DNA from: Nocardioides thalensis
GTDB lineage: Bacteria; Actinomycetota; Actinomycetes; Propionibacteriales; Nocardioidaceae
Length of the DNA stretch: 64,000 nt
Direction of reading: 5' to 3'
Assembly: GCF_013410655.1 (NCBI RefSeq)
Contig: NZ_JACCFP010000001.1
Location: forward strand, 4,301,501-4,365,500
Part shown: positions 50,742 to 57,999 of the stretch, piece by piece
How positions within the stretch are numbered: position 1 is the first letter of the stretch
Layout of the letters: every line of letters starts with the position of its first letter
The notes under the pieces: generated by a model
The model's database searches: none
What the model saw: the letters and a program-made list of their open reading frames with translations, nothing else
Told to the model about the DNA's origin: nothing
Made by a program: the position numbers and the translations under genes

Positions 50742-50824
50742 ACGGCGCTGCCGGTTCGTCACGCCAACCCTGCCCGTTCGTCACGCCAACCCTGCCCGTT
50801 CGTCACGCCAACCGTGCCGGTTGG
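50742..50824. repeat. 22-bp palindromic repeat array, locus 3
   Basis: Units of CCAACCCTGCCCGTTCG type start at 50764, 50786 and 50808, 22 bp apart, with a decayed copy near 50742. It lies between the GH25 start and the thioredoxin start, with orientation opposite to locus 2. Confidence 0.85.
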
Positions 50825-50864
50825 GCGGGGGAATCAGGAGGGCGGGGCTACCGTTGGAGACACC

Positions 50865-51242
50865 ATGCCGTCCCTGGACCTGACTGCCGACAACTTCGAG
50901 CGCACGGTGCTCGACAACGAGATCGTGCTCGTCGACTTCTGGGCGTCGTGGTGCGGGCCGTGCCGGATGTTCGCGCCGATCTACGAGGAGGCGGCGCAGG
51001 CCAACGACGACATCGTGTTCGGCTCGGTCAACACCGAGGAGGAGCGCGGGCTGTCGGCGGCGGCGCAGATCCAGTCGATCCCGACGCTGATGGCGTTCAA
51101 GAAGGGCACGCTCGTGTTCTCGCAGGCAGGCGCGCTGCCCGCTCCGGCGCTGACCGAGCTGATCGGCAAGGTGCGCGAGCTCGACATCGACGCGGCCCTC
51201 GCGCAGCAGGGTGACGAGGCCACCGGCGACAAGGCCGAGTGA
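50865..51242 (+). CDS. trxA: Thioredoxin
   Basis: This 125-residue thioredoxin has the active site WASWCGPCRMF with Cys30 and Cys33 and the cis-Pro in QSIPTLMAF. It reduces protein disulfides in the cytoplasm. GGAGA lies before the ATG. The C-terminus is extended by about 15 acidic residues. The stop overlaps the start of the LLM flavoprotein (TGATG), suggesting one operon. Confidence 0.95.
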   Translation: MPSLDLTADNFERTVLDNEIVLVDFWASWCGPCRMFAPIYEEAAQANDDIVFGSVNTEEERGLSAAAQIQSIPTLMAFKKGTLVFSQAGALPAPALTELIGKVRELDIDAALAQQGDEATGDKAE

Positions 51243-52306
51243 TGGCCGAGGCCGGGCCGACCGAGCCTCCCGGGCTCAGCTTCGGGCTCGACACCTTCGG
51301 CGACGTCACCGTCGATCCCCACACCGGCGAGCGCCTCGCGCACGCCGAGGTCATCCGCAACGTGGTGACCGAGGGGGTGCTGGCCGACGACGTCGGCATC
51401 GACGCGTTCGGGATCGGCGAGCACCATCGCGGCGACTTCGCGATCAGCGCGCCCGAGCTGCCGCTCGCGGCGATCGCCGCCCGGACCTCGCGCATCCTGC
51501 TCGGCACGGCCGTGACCGTCCTCAGCTCCGACGACCCGGTGCGCGTCTACGAGAAGTTCGCGACCCTCGACGCGATCTCCGGCGGGCGCGCCGAGGTCAC
51601 GCTGGGCCGGGGCTCCTTCACCGAGTCGTTCCCGCTGTTCGGCTACGACCTCGGCGACTACGAGCGGCTGTTCGTGGAGAAGCTCGACCTGTTCGCCGCG
51701 CTCCAGGGCGAGCAGCGGGTCACCTGGGACCGCGGAGAGCTGCGGGCTCCGCTGCGCGACGCGGAGGTCTTCCCCAAGACCGAGCGCGGGTCGGTCCCGG
51801 CGTGGATCGGCGTCGGCGGGTCGCCGGAGTCCGTCGTACGCGCTGCTCGCTACGGGTTCCCGCTGATGCTCGCGATCATCGGCGGCGAGCCCGCCCGCTT
51901 CGCGCCGTTCACCGACCTCTACCGCCGTGCGCTCGATGAGCTCGGGCACGACCCGCTGCCGATCGGCGTCCACTCGCCGGGGTTCGTCGCCGACACCGAC
52001 GACGAGGCGCGCGAGGTGCTCTACCCGCACTACCAGCAGATGCGCAACCGGATCGGGCGCGAGCGCGGCTGGGGCCCGGGCACCCGGGAGCAGTACGACG
52101 CCGAGGTCGACCACGGAGCGCTGTACGTCGGCTCGCCCGAGACCGTCGCGCAGAAGATCGCCGCCACCGTGCGGGCGCTCGGCATCCAGCGCTTCGACCT
52201 CAAGTACTCCAACGGCACGCTGCCGCACCCCTACCTGTTGCGCGCCATCGAGCTCTACGGCACCAAGGTGGTGCCGCGCGTGCGGGAGCTGCTGGCCGAC
52301 TCCTGA
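51242..52306 (+). CDS. LLM-class flavin-dependent oxidoreductase
   Basis: This 354-residue luciferase-like barrel protein has the typical blocks GIGEHHRGDFAISAPELPLAAIAARTSRI (about residues 58-86, split here as GIGEHH and PLAAIAARTSRI), SGGRAEVTLGRGSF and WIGVGGSPESVVRAARYGFPL. It probably uses reduced FMN or F420; the sequence does not decide. ATG 51242 overlaps the thioredoxin stop; a GTG three bases upstream is also possible. Substrate unknown. Confidence 0.88.
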   Translation: MAEAGPTEPPGLSFGLDTFGDVTVDPHTGERLAHAEVIRNVVTEGVLADDVGIDAFGIGEHHRGDFAISAPELPLAAIAARTSRILLGTAVTVLSSDDPVRVYEKFATLDAISGGRAEVTLGRGSFTESFPLFGYDLGDYERLFVEKLDLFAALQGEQRVTWDRGELRAPLRDAEVFPKTERGSVPAWIGVGGSPESVVRAARYGFPLMLAIIGGEPARFAPFTDLYRRALDELGHDPLPIGVHSPGFVADTDDEAREVLYPHYQQMRNRIGRERGWGPGTREQYDAEVDHGALYVGSPETVAQKIAATVRALGIQRFDLKYSNGTLPHPYLLRAIELYGTKVVPRVRELLADS

Positions 52307-52331
52307 GGCTCCGCCGCCCCGGCCCCACGCG

Positions 52332-53234
52332 TCAGTGCCGCTCCACCGCGACGACGTCGTACCGCGGGATCGGGTTGTCGCGCGCCGCCTTGCACGTCAG
52401 CCGGGTGGCCGACGCGGCGTCCTGGACGGTGCGCACCCGGACCTCCCAGTCCCGGGCGCCGGCGGCGAACCGGGCGACGGTCAGGTCGCCGTCGACCTCC
52501 CGACCGGTCAGGCGGACCGCGTCCTTGGCCGTCGTGCCGAGCCGGCGCAGGAGGGCGACCTCGGCGGCCTGGACGGCATTGGGGTACGCCGAGCGGCCGC
52601 GCAGCTCGTCGAGGGACAGCTCGCCGGCGAGGTGGCGGTCGGCGATCGCGCTCACCGACTCCGGTGTGACCCGCCCGTAGTAGAGCCCGTCCGGGAGCAC
52701 GACCAGGTTGCCGGCGAAGCGGTCGCCCCCGATGTGCGAGACCTCCCAGGCCAGCTCGGGGTGGGTCTCGTCGAGCCGCATCGCGGCCGGGCGCCCGAAC
52801 TCCGCACAGCACGCGTCGTGGCGGCCGTTGGTGCAGACGGCGAACAGCGGCTGCTCGACCGGGTCGAGTCCCGTCGTACCGCCGGCGCGGAGGGCGCCGA
52901 GGTCGAGGTCGAGCACCTCGCGCAGGTCCGCGACGGTGCCGTGCTCGAGCCGGGGTCGGACCGGGTCCGCCCACGCCGCGAAGACGTTGAGCCGCTCGGG
53001 GTCGCGCGCCGCACGGGCACGGCGCACGAGGAGGATCTTCGCCCGCAGCTGCTGCGCGCGTCGGCGCAGCTCCGGCCCGAGACCGTCGGGCAGCCGGGCG
53101 TCGAGCAGGGCCGTGTTGCCCCACGGACCCGAGTGCTCCAGCAGGAGCCAGGTCCGCACGTGGGTGGCGGTGCCGGCGAGGGGCTCACCGCGGCCCAGGC
53201 TCGCGGCGGCGCACGCGAAGCGGTCGGCGGTCAC
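52332..53234 (-). CDS. Sucrase/ferredoxin-like family protein
   Basis: This 300-residue protein belongs to the Suc_Fer-like group (thioredoxin-fold [2Fe-2S] proteins). The N-terminal FACAAASLGRGEPLAGTA and LLLEHSGPWG, and the central CTNGRHDACCAEFGRP with clustered Cys, are family marks; AWEVSHIGGDRFAGNLVVLP follows. The GTG start comes eight bases after the stop of the JmjC-type oxygenase, so it is the third gene of a tight operon. It could supply electrons or maintain Fe(II) for that oxygenase (inference). Confidence 0.85.
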   Translation of the reverse strand: MTADRFACAAASLGRGEPLAGTATHVRTWLLLEHSGPWGNTALLDARLPDGLGPELRRRAQQLRAKILLVRRARAARDPERLNVFAAWADPVRPRLEHGTVADLREVLDLDLGALRAGGTTGLDPVEQPLFAVCTNGRHDACCAEFGRPAAMRLDETHPELAWEVSHIGGDRFAGNLVVLPDGLYYGRVTPESVSAIADRHLAGELSLDELRGRSAYPNAVQAAEVALLRRLGTTAKDAVRLTGREVDGDLTVARFAAGARDWEVRVRTVQDAASATRLTCKAARDNPIPRYDVVAVERH

Positions 53235-53242
53235 CGGTCCAG

Positions 53243-54385
53243 TCAAGCCGACGCCGGCACGGCTTCGAGCAGGCCCTCCCGCAGCAGCCGGCGGCAGAGC
53301 ACCAGCCGACTCTGCGGGTCGAGGTGCGCGGCCAGGTCGCCGGGGGTGAACGACGGCCGCGCCCGGACCTCCTCCAGCGCGGGACGGATCCAAGCGGGGA
53401 CCGTCAGCGAGCGGTCGCCGAGCAGCACCTCGACCTGGTCGGCGGCCGGTCGGTCGAGCAGCACGCACGGGTGACCCGGGCGCCGGCGCACCGGCGTGTC
53501 GTCGGCCAGGTCGCGCGCGGCGAGCACGTCGTGGAGGCCGCCGGGCAGGCGGGACGGCCGGCTGGTCAGGAAGCGGCGCACCTCCTGCTCGGCCGCGGCG
53601 CCCGCGTCGAGGCGCCGTACCTCCCGTGCGAGCGCGTCCAGCCGGTCGGCGAGGCCGCCGACGAGCTGGGCCGGGTCGTCGAGGTAGCCGGCGGGCAGGT
53701 GCGCGTCGGAGACGGTCGCCAGCGCGGGCGCGACGGCGCGCTCCACGAGACCCCGCCAGGTCAGCTGGTTGATGCCGAGGGTGACGTGCAGCGACACCGA
53801 GTCCTGCGCCCGCGCGGCGTGCGGCGTGCCGGTGGGCAGGTACATCGACAGGCCGGGCTCGAGAAGCACGTCGTCGACGCCCTCGGCGCCGTGCACCTCC
53901 CACTGCTTCGAGCCTGCGGTCTGGAACACGAAGACGTCGTGGGAGTCGGAGTGGACGGCGAAGCCCTGGGAGCCGGGCGGAGTGAGGTAGGCGTTGGCCT
54001 GGCACGGATGCCCCAGCTCGAGCTCGAGCTCGGCGACCAGCTCCATCAGCGGTGGGTGGTAGCGGTGCAAGCCCTGGAAGACGACCGTCGCGCCCTCGTC
54101 GAACAGCCGCAGCGCCTTGCGCGCATCGACCAGCCCGGTGAGCGGCTTGCCGGCGAGGGTCGCGCCCGTGCGGACGAACGACCCGTCGGCGAGGACCGAC
54201 CCGTCCTTCGCCAGCCGGAGCGCCGGCGTGCGCAGGCCGGACGAGGTGAGCAGGCGATCGGCGTCGGCGAGGCTCAGCAGGCCCGCGAGTCGCTCCGGAT
54301 CGGTGCGGTGCAGGTGGACGCGCGACGCCCAGACCTTGGTGAGGAAGGTCTGGGCGTCGCCGCTGAGCAGGTCGAGAGCGGTCAG
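53243..54385 (-). CDS. JmjC/cupin-like (ROXA-type) Fe(II)/2-oxoglutarate oxygenase with apparent CTG start
   Basis: This 380-residue protein has a JmjC-like cupin with the iron triad H145-x-D147 (FAVHSDSHD) and H189 (GTPHAA), preceded by the family block GLHRYHPPL and LTPPGSQGF, and a winged-helix-like C-terminal region. ROXA relatives hydroxylate residues on proteins. Conserved sequence starts well before the first TTG (54070). Back to the in-frame stop at 54512 there is no ATG, GTG or TTG, so translation most likely begins at CTG 54385, which overlaps the upstream TGA as CTGA. The start is therefore unusual and coupled to the peptide gene. Confidence 0.75.
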   Translation of the reverse strand: MTALDLLSGDAQTFLTKVWASRVHLHRTDPERLAGLLSLADADRLLTSSGLRTPALRLAKDGSVLADGSFVRTGATLAGKPLTGLVDARKALRLFDEGATVVFQGLHRYHPPLMELVAELELELGHPCQANAYLTPPGSQGFAVHSDSHDVFVFQTAGSKQWEVHGAEGVDDVLLEPGLSMYLPTGTPHAARAQDSVSLHVTLGINQLTWRGLVERAVAPALATVSDAHLPAGYLDDPAQLVGGLADRLDALAREVRRLDAGAAAEQEVRRFLTSRPSRLPGGLHDVLAARDLADDTPVRRRPGHPCVLLDRPAADQVEVLLGDRSLTVPAWIRPALEEVRARPSFTPGDLAAHLDPQSRLVLCRRLLREGLLEAVPASA

Positions 54386-54639
54386 AGCCCGGTCCCGTCG
54401 GTGCCGTCGCTGTCGGAGGAGTCCCCGTCGGTGCCGTCGCTGTCGGAGGAGTCCCCGTCAGTGCCGTCGGAGTCGGTCGAGTCGCCGTCGGTGCCGTCGC
54501 CGTCGCTCGCGTCACCGTCGCTGGTGTCGGTCGCGTCGCCGTCGCTGCCGTCCGCGTCGCCCGGCATCGGCGTGGCGCCGCCGTCGGGCGAGGTCGTCAT
54601 CTGGTCGTCGCTCAGCGGGTCTTCGGGTGTGGTGCTCAT
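54382..54639 (-). CDS. 85-residue Asp-rich decapeptide-repeat peptide (candidate precursor)
   Basis: The peptide has a leader-like N-terminus (MSTTPEDPLSDDQMTTSPD, residues 1-19, then GGATPMPG) and five tandem decapeptides of the SSDSDGTDGD type, ending TGL. It contains no aromatic residue, Cys or Lys. AGGAGG lies five bases before the ATG and a promoter-like pair lies upstream. The stop overlaps the oxygenase gene. It could be a ribosomally made substrate of the oxygenase, with Asp as the likely target, or a calcium-binding peptide (DxDG pattern). I know no characterised homologue. Confidence 0.75.
   Translation of the reverse strand: MSTTPEDPLSDDQMTTSPDGGATPMPGDADGSDGDATDTSDGDASDGDGTDGDSTDSDGTDGDSSDSDGTDGDSSDSDGTDGTGL
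54391..54540 (-). repeat. Five 30-bp tandem repeats within the Asp-rich peptide gene
   Basis: The repeats start at 54391, 54421, 54451, 54481 and 54511. The first two copies are nearly identical; the others diverge but keep the decapeptide frame, which shows selection on the peptide or recent unit expansion at the 3' end of the gene. Confidence 0.85.
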
Positions 54640-54671
54640 CAGTCCTCCTGGTGTCGTCGCCCTTGCTGCCG

Positions 54672-54700
54672 AGTCTGGTGCGGTCTGCCAGGACGGACAA
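54672..54700 (-). promoter_or_regulatory. Promoter-like pair for the peptide-oxygenase operon
   Basis: On the minus strand TTGTCC (54700-54695) and CAGACT (54677-54672) are 17 bases apart, and the start codon of the peptide gene lies 33 bases further. The -10 is weak. Confidence 0.4.
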
Positions 54701-54715
54701 GGGCTTGCCGGCAGA

Positions 54716-54736
54716 CGTCCGGGAGGTACCCGGACG
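54716..54736 (-). terminator. Hairpin after the FMN reductase gene
   Basis: Arms CGTCCGGG and CCCGGACG around a 5-base loop separate the reductase gene from the peptide-oxygenase operon, which supports separate transcription of the latter. Confidence 0.55.
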
Positions 54737-54777
54737 CCGGGCCGGCAGTCGGAGCGGGTCGACCGCGACGCGGAGCG

Positions 54778-55344
54778 CTACGCGCGCACCGTCCGCAGTG
54801 CCGTCGCCCACGACTCGAGCTGCTCGAACATCGTCTGCACGGCCTCGTCGTGCTGCTCGGCCGGCGCGAGGTCGGTGAAGTTCTCGAAGTCGGTGTAGAG
54901 AGACAGCGAGACCTGCTGCCGGACGTGCGCCATCTGCAGCTCGCTCGCGATCGCACGGAGGTTCTCGATGGCGCGGGCGCCGCCGAGCGAGCCGTAGCCG
55001 ACGAAGGCGCAGGCCTTGTTGTTCCACTCCGCGTAGAGGTAGTCGATCGCGTTCTTCAGGACGCCCGAGGTGGCGTGGTTGTACTCCGGCGTGACGAAGA
55101 CATAGCCGTCGTACGGCGCGATGACCTCGGCCCACGCCTTGGTGTGCTCGTTCTGGTACTGCCCCATCGACGGCGGGATCGGCTCGTCGAGCAGCGGCAG
55201 CGGGTGGTCCCGCAGGTCGATCAGCTCGTAGGTCGCGGGCCGGCTGGCGGCCTGCTTCATGACCCAGTCGGCGACAGCCAGTCCCTTCCGCTCCGGACGG
55301 GTGCTGCCGAGGATGATCGCGATCTTGGGTGTCGACGTCGTCAT
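54778..55344 (-). CDS. NADPH-dependent FMN reductase
   Basis: This 188-residue flavodoxin-like reductase has the FMN phosphate loop GSTRPERKG (about residues 13-21) and the TPEYNHATSGVLKNAIDYLYAEW block typical of the family. It reduces FMN or quinones with NADPH. The ATG at 55344 begins the first beta strand. It is the last gene on the left of a PCD/DinB neighbourhood, separated from the PCD gene by 86 bases. Confidence 0.92.
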   Translation of the reverse strand: MTTSTPKIAIILGSTRPERKGLAVADWVMKQAASRPATYELIDLRDHPLPLLDEPIPPSMGQYQNEHTKAWAEVIAPYDGYVFVTPEYNHATSGVLKNAIDYLYAEWNNKACAFVGYGSLGGARAIENLRAIASELQMAHVRQQVSLSLYTDFENFTDLAPAEQHDEAVQTMFEQLESWATALRTVRA

Positions 55345-55430
55345 CTGCGCTCCAGTGGTCGGGAACAGGTCGTTCTGGAGCGGTACCCGGCTGGTCGGCG
55401 GGCAGACGGCGCGCCGGGCCGGGTCGTGGG

Positions 55431-55772
55431 TCAGTCGGCGGTGCGGGCGACCTCGGAGCCGGCGATGGCTTCCGGGTCGGCGGCCACGCCGAGCGCCTCC
55501 GCCGCGGCGGAGATCTGGCGGGCGAGCGTCACGTCCTTGTCGGTGAGCGCCGACTCGGAGTGGGTCGCGAGCCGCACCTCCAGCAGCGGGTAGCGGAGGT
55601 TGAGGTCGGGGTGGTGGTCGGCGTCCTCGGCGAGCCGGCCGATCTCGTCGACGAGGCGGAGGCCGGTCGCGAAGTCACCCGTGCGGAAGACGGTGCACGC
55701 CTGCCAGCCGACGACCTGCCAGTCCTGGAGGCCCTCGGTGGCCGCGAACTGCTCTGCGCTGAGCTTCTCCAT
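55431..55772 (-). CDS. 4a-hydroxytetrahydrobiopterin dehydratase (PCD)
   Basis: This 113-residue protein has the pterin-4a-carbinolamine dehydratase signature DADHHPDLNLRYPLLEVRL with the catalytic His pair, in a DCoH fold. It recycles pterin cofactor after aromatic hydroxylation, though no hydroxylase gene is near; many bacteria keep such genes for molybdopterin or folate chemistry. It lies ten bases downstream of the DinB gene and is probably cotranscribed. Confidence 0.88.
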   Translation of the reverse strand: MEKLSAEQFAATEGLQDWQVVGWQACTVFRTGDFATGLRLVDEIGRLAEDADHHPDLNLRYPLLEVRLATHSESALTDKDVTLARQISAAAEALGVAADPEAIAGSEVARTAD

Positions 55773-55782
55773 CTGCCCGACG

Positions 55783-56388
55783 TTACCGGTCGACGGGGCG
55801 CGGCCAGCCGGGGAAGTCCTGGGGCGGGTCCTCGCCGGTGCGGCCGTCGATCGACTCCCGGAGCAGGTCGGCGTGACCGTTGTGCCGCGCGTACTCCTCG
55901 ATCATGTCGACCAGGAGCCGCCGCAGGCTCGGCGCGCCGTCGGCGAACATGACATCCGCGGCGTAGTCGAGCCCGCCCGCCGCCAGCGCCTTGTCGACAG
56001 CGGCCCGCGAGCGCCGTACGGCGTCGTGCCAGAGCGCGAGCAGTCGCTCGGGGGTGTCGGCAGCAGCGGATCGCCACTCCCAGTCGGGCTGTCCGTCCCA
56101 GTCGACGCGGTCCCACGGCGAGGGCAGCGGCCGCCCGAGGAGCGCCTTGGTGAACACGTCGTCCTCGACCATCGCGAGGTGCTTGACCATCCCGCCGAGG
56201 GTCATCGTGGACGGCCCGAGCCGGGTGTCGAGCGCCTCGTCGTCGAGGTCGCCGATCTTCCAGGCGAAGGTCGCCCGCTGCCGCTCCAGCGAGCCGAGGA
56301 GCGTCGAGACCTCGTCACCGGCGATCGGCGGCTCCGGGCTGACGGGCGTGTGCGTCCGCGCGCGCTGACCGTTGAGTGTGGTCGTCAT
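55783..56388 (-). CDS. DinB-family (DUF664) mycothiol transferase-like protein
   Basis: This 201-residue protein has the DUF664 pattern TLGGMVKHLAMVEDDVF (His in helix 2) and LVDMIEEYARHNGHADLLRE near the C-terminus, which provide metal-binding His residues. Such proteins move thiol groups from mycothiol or bacillithiol to substrates. An ATG start at 56388. It precedes the PCD gene by ten bases. Confidence 0.85.
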   Translation of the reverse strand: MTTTLNGQRARTHTPVSPEPPIAGDEVSTLLGSLERQRATFAWKIGDLDDEALDTRLGPSTMTLGGMVKHLAMVEDDVFTKALLGRPLPSPWDRVDWDGQPDWEWRSAAADTPERLLALWHDAVRRSRAAVDKALAAGGLDYAADVMFADGAPSLRRLLVDMIEEYARHNGHADLLRESIDGRTGEDPPQDFPGWPRPVDR

Positions 56389-56453
56389 GCTTCGACAGTA
56401 GGTCGGGTCGGTGACGTCCGGGAGGGGTGACTGGCCAGTAGTGTTCGGCGGCC

Positions 56454-57194
56454 TCAGGCACGCCGGTCCTCCGGCGCCCGCGGCAGGAAGTTGGCCGACA
56501 GGGCGCCCCAGGTCGTGTCGATCAGGCGCTCCATGTCGAGGTGGGTCGCCTTGGCGACGTAGTCCTTCGCGAGCTCGGTGCGGACGACCTTCAGCAGGAA
56601 GCGCCGCAGCTCCCCCTCGAGCCCGGTGAGCTTCTGCAGCACCGCGCCGCGGCGGGTCGGGGTCTGCAGGGTCAGGACGATCTCGTCCTCCTCCGGCAGC
56701 TCGATGTCGATCCGGATCCGGAGCGGCGCCTCGGTGTGGATCCGCATCAGCAGCGGGAGCACGACGTCGGCGTTGAAGCGGTGCCGGTCGATCTTCATGT
56801 CGAGGTCGAAGACGATGGCCATGGGCAGGAAGACGCGATAGGTCAGCAGGTCGCCCGGCACCTCCTCGCCCTTCGTCGGGCGGAAGCTGGCGACGACGCT
56901 GACCGACGCGAACGAGCGGCCGGGGCCGGCGCCGATGGGACCGAGCACGAGCTCGGGGCCGAGGACCTCGTTGACCATCTTCAGGACGCGGTCCTTGTGC
57001 AGGACGCGCCGGACGTAGGCGGCTCCGAACTCCTCGTAGGAGATCGGCCTCCCGGGCGCGATGTCGACCGGCTCGACGGACTGGAAGGCCTCGTCCTCGG
57101 CGGCCGCGGCGACCTGGATCGCCTCGTCGAGGTGCTCGAGAGGCTGCTCCGCCTCGCGGGCGGGAATCACCCGTGCGCGTACCGCTTCGGTCAC
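56454..57194 (-). CDS. Conserved hypothetical cytoplasmic protein
   Basis: The 246-residue protein has an acidic head (about 1-50), a beta-rich middle (GPELVLGPIGAGPGRSFASVSVVASFRP and FLPMAIVFDLDMKIDRHRFN read in short blocks) and a helical end with DYVAKATHLDMERLIDTTW. I do not recognise a family. GTG start with GGGGGA nearby; a -10-like TAGACT lies about 50 bases upstream. No membrane segment or signal. Confidence 0.65.
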   Translation of the reverse strand: MTEAVRARVIPAREAEQPLEHLDEAIQVAAAAEDEAFQSVEPVDIAPGRPISYEEFGAAYVRRVLHKDRVLKMVNEVLGPELVLGPIGAGPGRSFASVSVVASFRPTKGEEVPGDLLTYRVFLPMAIVFDLDMKIDRHRFNADVVLPLLMRIHTEAPLRIRIDIELPEEDEIVLTLQTPTRRGAVLQKLTGLEGELRRFLLKVVRTELAKDYVAKATHLDMERLIDTTWGALSANFLPRAPEDRRA

Positions 57195-57242
57195 TCGTCC
57201 CCCAAGTCTCGGTTGCCCGTCTCCGGGCTCACGGCGTCCCTC

Positions 57243-57248
57243 AGTCTA
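57243..57248 (-). promoter_or_regulatory. -10 hexamer for the conserved hypothetical gene
   Basis: TAGACT on the minus strand gives the TAnnnT pattern of housekeeping actinobacterial promoters, about 50 bases before the GTG. The -35 is not recognisable. Confidence 0.3.
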
Positions 57249-57371
57249 ACTGTGTCACGGGCGAGGAAACCCCGGTCCCGACGGGTCTTCCGCCGCCCGC
57301 GCGATTTCGTGCGGACCGTGACAGATCGTCAACAACCAGCGGGGAGCGGCTGACGCGCCTAGGTTCCCGGC

Positions 57372-57929
57372 ATGCGGACCTCGACGCTTCTCGGTGCCAC
57401 CCTGCTCAGCCTCACCCTCGCGCTGGCCGGCTGCGGCGACGACGCGGGCGACGACGACTCCGGCGGTACGTCGCAGGGCGGCGGCGACAGTGGCGGCGAC
57501 GGCGGCGACGGCGACGGCCCCGAGCAGGTCGACGTGTGCTCCCTGGTCACGACCGCCGATCTCGAGGAGGCCTTCGGCAGCCCCTTCGACGAGGGTGAGT
57601 CGACCCACCAGGAGCAGACCGGCGGCGACCAGTGCGTGTGGAGCAACACCGACGCGCCACCGGTCAAGGTCGTCTCGATCACCCTGCTGCGCGAGGGACA
57701 CCTCTCGGAGATGTTCGCCGACAACGGGGTCACGGTGCAGTCGCTCTACGAGGACACCAAGGGCTACAGCCCCGACGCCGAGCCCGTCGACCTCGGCGAC
57801 GACGCCTACCTGGCGGGCTCGTTGCTCGAGGTGCTCGACGGCGACGACTACTACTCGTTCTCGGTCACCGGCACCAGCGACGAGGCGATCGAGGGCATGA
57901 GGAGCCTCGCGGAGCAGGTCGTCGGCTGA
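57372..57929 (+). CDS. DUF3558-like lipoprotein
   Basis: This 185-residue lipoprotein has a signal peptide ending LALAGCG (Cys21), a Gly/Asp-rich disordered linker (about 22-55) and a domain with VCSLVTTADLEEAFGSPF and a second Cys in CVWSN, as in the actinobacterial DUF3558 lipoproteins. Function unknown; surface ligand binding is assumed. The ATG at 57372 is the only start giving a signal peptide. Confidence 0.78.
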   Translation: MRTSTLLGATLLSLTLALAGCGDDAGDDDSGGTSQGGGDSGGDGGDGDGPEQVDVCSLVTTADLEEAFGSPFDEGESTHQEQTGGDQCVWSNTDAPPVKVVSITLLREGHLSEMFADNGVTVQSLYEDTKGYSPDAEPVDLGDDAYLAGSLLEVLDGDDYYSFSVTGTSDEAIEGMRSLAEQVVG

Positions 57930-57999
57930 CCCTCACCTGGGAGCGCGACGGCCGCCGACCGGCGGCGGAGCTGCCGGCCGGCGGCCGAGGGCTGACCCG

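Noticed and set aside
52332..54515. Single 727-residue gene spanning oxygenase and ferredoxin-like regions
   Set aside because: The left part matches the Suc_Fer family, but the upstream part of that frame is a low-complexity Arg/Pro/Ala translation; the oxygenase lies in another frame with conserved motifs.
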